Assembly: GCA_947246015.1 (NCBI GenBank)
Contig: CAMXQE010000003.1
Coordinates: 1 to 64,000, forward strand
Reading direction: 5' to 3'
Length of the DNA stretch: 64,000 nt
Source of the DNA: an uncultured Lachnospiraceae bacterium
GTDB taxonomy: Bacteria > Bacillota > Clostridia > Lachnospirales > Lachnospiraceae
The notes under the pieces were generated by a model. It did no database searches, was not told the DNA's origin, and saw only the letters and a list, made by a program, of their open reading frames with translations. This document shows positions 62,134 through 64,000 of this stretch, piece after piece; position 1 is the first letter of the stretch; the number at the start of each line of letters is the position of its first letter. The translations under genes and the position numbers were made by a program.

Positions 62134-63162
62134 TTAATAAGTTCTGCTTTCTATATACTTCGATACATTTTCTTTTGTAAAGACCTTTTCTTCCACTACA
62201 TACGCCTTTTCTACTTTTTCCCCACGCTCCAGCATTCCTATTACCTCAGCCAGATACATCCCCTGTTCCGGATTGCACTCCACATCTACTGCAATCTTCC
62301 CTTCCTCCACCAACAGAAGGGCATCCTTTACAGCATCAAAAGACAGTATCAGGATATCTCCGTTCCTTCCAACGCTCCTGCCGCTCTCCTCTATCGCTTC
62401 AATTGCCCCGAAAGTCATATCATCGTTCTGCGATACTACCACATCAATATCTGCATACCGGTCCAGCATCTGTTCCATGATTTCCTTTCCTTTTGCCGTC
62501 GTAAACTCACCGCTCCTCTGGTCCAGAATATGCCAGTTGGTATACTGATTCGCTATTTCCACGAATCCGGAACTTCTGCCCCGTTGGGAAGAGGAACCCA
62601 GCGTCCCCTGAAGTACTATAATATTAATATCCTCTTTCTGCCGGTTTGTAATCCTCAGATACTGTTCCAGCCATCTCCCGGCTTTTCTCCCCTCTTCCTC
62701 CACGTCGGAACCTATCCATGTAGTATAAAGGGAAGCATCTTCCACATTTACCATCCGGTCCATGAGAATCACAGGAATCCCGGCCTCCCTCGCCTCCTCC
62801 AGTACCGTATCCCAGCCGTTTTCCGTAACCGGCGAAAAAACGATATAATCTACCCTTTGGGAAATAAAACTGCGCAGAGCCTTTATCTGGTTTTCCTGCT
62901 TCTGTCTGGCATTATTGAAAATCAGGAAGTATCCGTTTTCTTTTGTCAGCGCCTTCTGAACAGACAGCGTATTCGTCGTTCTCCATACGGACTCGCTTCC
63001 TATTTGGGAAAATCCCACCACTACCAGATTGGCATTTTCTTCCTCATAGGCATCTGTTTCTCCCGCAGCTACACCGCTGAAGATGCCGCAGCCGCAGATT
63101 AATACCAGTACGGATACCAGCATGACTGCCATTACCGTCTTATGCCATCCGCTTTTATTCAT
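62134..63162 (-). CDS. YtfQ-like binding protein, probable co-sensor for the kinase
   Basis: 342 aa. A membrane-anchoring start with a lipobox-like LICGC (~24) is followed by a YtfQ-type domain: VVVGFSQIGSESVWRTTNT, KQENQIKALRSFISQ, IVFSPVTENGWDTVLEEA, LQGTLGSSSQRGRSSGF, SQNDDMTFGAIEAIEE. It is a clear paralogue of the importer's binding protein at 57850, but it lies between a YesM kinase and a YesN regulator with an 8-bp overlap to the kinase. I infer it presents sugar to the kinase, as XylFII does to LytS in Clostridium. It could also serve the importer. GGAGG precedes the ATG. Confidence 0.88.
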   Translation of the reverse strand: MNKSGWHKTVMAVMLVSVLVLICGCGIFSGVAAGETDAYEEENANLVVVGFSQIGSESVWRTTNTLSVQKALTKENGYFLIFNNARQKQENQIKALRSFISQRVDYIVFSPVTENGWDTVLEEAREAGIPVILMDRMVNVEDASLYTTWIGSDVEEEGRKAGRWLEQYLRITNRQKEDINIIVLQGTLGSSSQRGRSSGFVEIANQYTNWHILDQRSGEFTTAKGKEIMEQMLDRYADIDVVVSQNDDMTFGAIEAIEESGRSVGRNGDILILSFDAVKDALLLVEEGKIAVDVECNPEQGMYLAEVIGMLERGEKVEKAYVVEEKVFTKENVSKYIESRTY

Positions 63163-64000
63163 CGTCCGCTTCCTCCTGTTCCGAATACTCCAGACGCTGC
63201 GCGGGAATTGTAATATTCACGCAGGTTCCTTCCCCTTTCACCGAATGAATCTCCATTCCATACTGCATACCGAAATTCATGCGGATACGTTCGTTCACAT
63301 TCGCCAGTCCGAATCCCTTTTTTGTCTCTTTACAGGGACGGCTGATTTCCTCCCGCAGCCTTTCCAGTTCTTCTTTTTCCATACCCACTCCGTTGTCCCG
63401 TACGGAAAAACGAATCAGTTCCCCGTCCTCTCCGCCTTCAATGGTGATTTTCCCTTTGGCACGCTTATATTTAATTCCATGATAAAGGGAATTTTCTACC
63501 AACGGCTGAAGCGTCAGCTTCAAAATACGGCAGTCATAAACTTCCGGATTAATGATTATCTCGTAATCCAGTATATCCCGGTAACGTACCTGCTGTATCT
63601 CCAGATAACTCCGGATATGCATCTCTTCCTCCCGAATCGTAATATATTCCTTCCCCTTACTGAGCGCCAGCCTGAAAAATTCAGAAAGAGACATTACCAT
63701 TCCTACTGCCTTCTCCGTATCATTCCCTTCAATCAGCCATATGATGGTATCCAGTGTGTTATAAAGAAAATGCGGATTTATCTGTTCCTGCAGAAGCCTC
63801 AGTTCCGCATGACGCATCTTCCTTTCGTCATCCTTTATCTGTTTCACCATGATTTCCAGTTTTTCCGTCATGTCATCGACGCTGTCCGATAAGACTCCTA
63901 TTTCATCCATGGTATTGATTTTCGCCCGCACATTAAAATCCCCTTTTGAAATCTGTCCCGTTATACGGCAGAGCTTTTCCAAAGGATTCGTAATGCTCTT
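63155..64000 (-). CDS. Sensor histidine kinase (YesM type), start beyond window edge
   Basis: 281 residues visible, C-terminal part only. The first visible bases continue in frame into a HAMP domain (KSITNPLEKLCRI... SDSVDDMTEKLEIM), so the true start with its sensor and membrane spans lies to the right of the window. Then the family core QEQINPHFLYNTLDTI with the phospho-acceptor His, PLVENSLYHGIKY as N-box, and DNGVGMEKEEL and KGFGLANVNERI as G-boxes. It pairs with the YesN-type regulator two genes downstream and probably with the binding protein that overlaps its end. Confidence 0.93.
   Translation of the reverse strand, partial: KSITNPLEKLCRITGQISKGDFNVRAKINTMDEIGVLSDSVDDMTEKLEIMVKQIKDDERKMRHAELRLLQEQINPHFLYNTLDTIIWLIEGNDTEKAVGMVMSLSEFFRLALSKGKEYITIREEEMHIRSYLEIQQVRYRDILDYEIIINPEVYDCRILKLTLQPLVENSLYHGIKYKRAKGKITIEGGEDGELIRFSVRDNGVGMEKEELERLREEISRPCKETKKGFGLANVNERIRMNFGMQYGMEIHSVKGEGTCVNITIPAQRLEYSEQEEADDE

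Noticed and set aside
62089-63102. Plus-strand frame of over 330 codons opposite the binding-protein gene
   Set aside because: Complementary to a clear YtfQ-like gene; no start signal and implausible composition.

Overview
The window looks like chromosomal DNA of a gut-type Clostridium relative, most likely family Lachnospiraceae (Bacillota). The reasons are moderate GC content, strong GGAGG-type ribosome binding sites, a large SRP RNA, a T-box before metG, a split transketolase, an ECF sigma factor with a DUF4179 partner, LytTR/GHKL and YesN/YesM-type two-component systems, and Lpl/CUT1-type sugar importers. I cannot name the genus from sequence alone.

Layout. (1) 1-5.1 kb: a minus-strand operon that begins with a LytTR response regulator and a GHKL histidine kinase and runs into at least four proteins I do not recognise. 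Two of these are tandem paralogues, and three end in a similar LD-x-x-I tail. A pair of 10-bp direct repeats 22 bp apart lies just upstream of the operon promoter. (2) 5.1-9.5 kb: a decayed accessory stretch. It holds a gene remnant, a one-base frameshifted gene, an OafA-type acyltransferase, a lipoprotein, and a peptidase E pseudogene broken by a ~118-bp insertion. It also holds what looks like an orphan type I antitoxin RNA and a 107-bp near-perfect palindrome, and ends at tRNA-Gly. (3) 9.7-25.6 kb: a 1231-aa hybrid sensor kinase; a VWA / MoxR ATPase / leucine-rich-repeat / inositol-monophosphatase operon; an ECF sigma and anti-sigma pair; a 38-aa membrane peptide; a small kinase-like protein; two radical-SAM proteins; tadA; and the SRP RNA. 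(4) 25.7-39.7 kb: a rhamnogalacturonan-I utilisation locus. It has an Lpl-type importer, a GH105 unsaturated uronyl hydrolase, a CE12-like acetylesterase, a GH112 phosphorylase, rhamnose mutarotase and a second esterase, with an AraC regulator, a CdaR-type regulator and a MsmX/UgpC ATPase beside it. (5) 39.9-54.1 kb: mostly housekeeping. It contains a diguanylate cyclase, YesL/DUF624, a D-2-hydroxyacid dehydrogenase, DUF1002, a lipase-like hydrolase, metG with its T-box, map, rpe, split transketolase and a chemotaxis receptor. (6) 54.1-64 kb: a YtfQRT-YjfF-like sugar ABC transporter, an AraR-like divergent repressor, and a three-part sensory system (second YtfQ-like binding protein, YesM-type kinase, YesN-type regulator). 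The kinase runs off the right edge.

How parts work together. In region 4 the importer should bring in RG-I fragments. The acetylesterase and GH105 enzyme trim them, GH112 splits galactosyl-rhamnose with phosphate, and RhaM interconverts rhamnose anomers. The importer has no ATPase of its own, so the nearby UgpC/MsmX protein is the natural energiser. In region 6 one YtfQ-like protein feeds the transporter, and its paralogue is placed to feed the kinase, which gives a transport arm and a sensing arm for the same kind of sugar.

The most unusual material is the LytTR-led operon at 1-5.1 kb, the orphan antitoxin-like RNA at 9.05-9.13 kb, and the structured inverted repeats at 9.3 and 42.7 kb. No database search was possible; family names come from motifs and recall.
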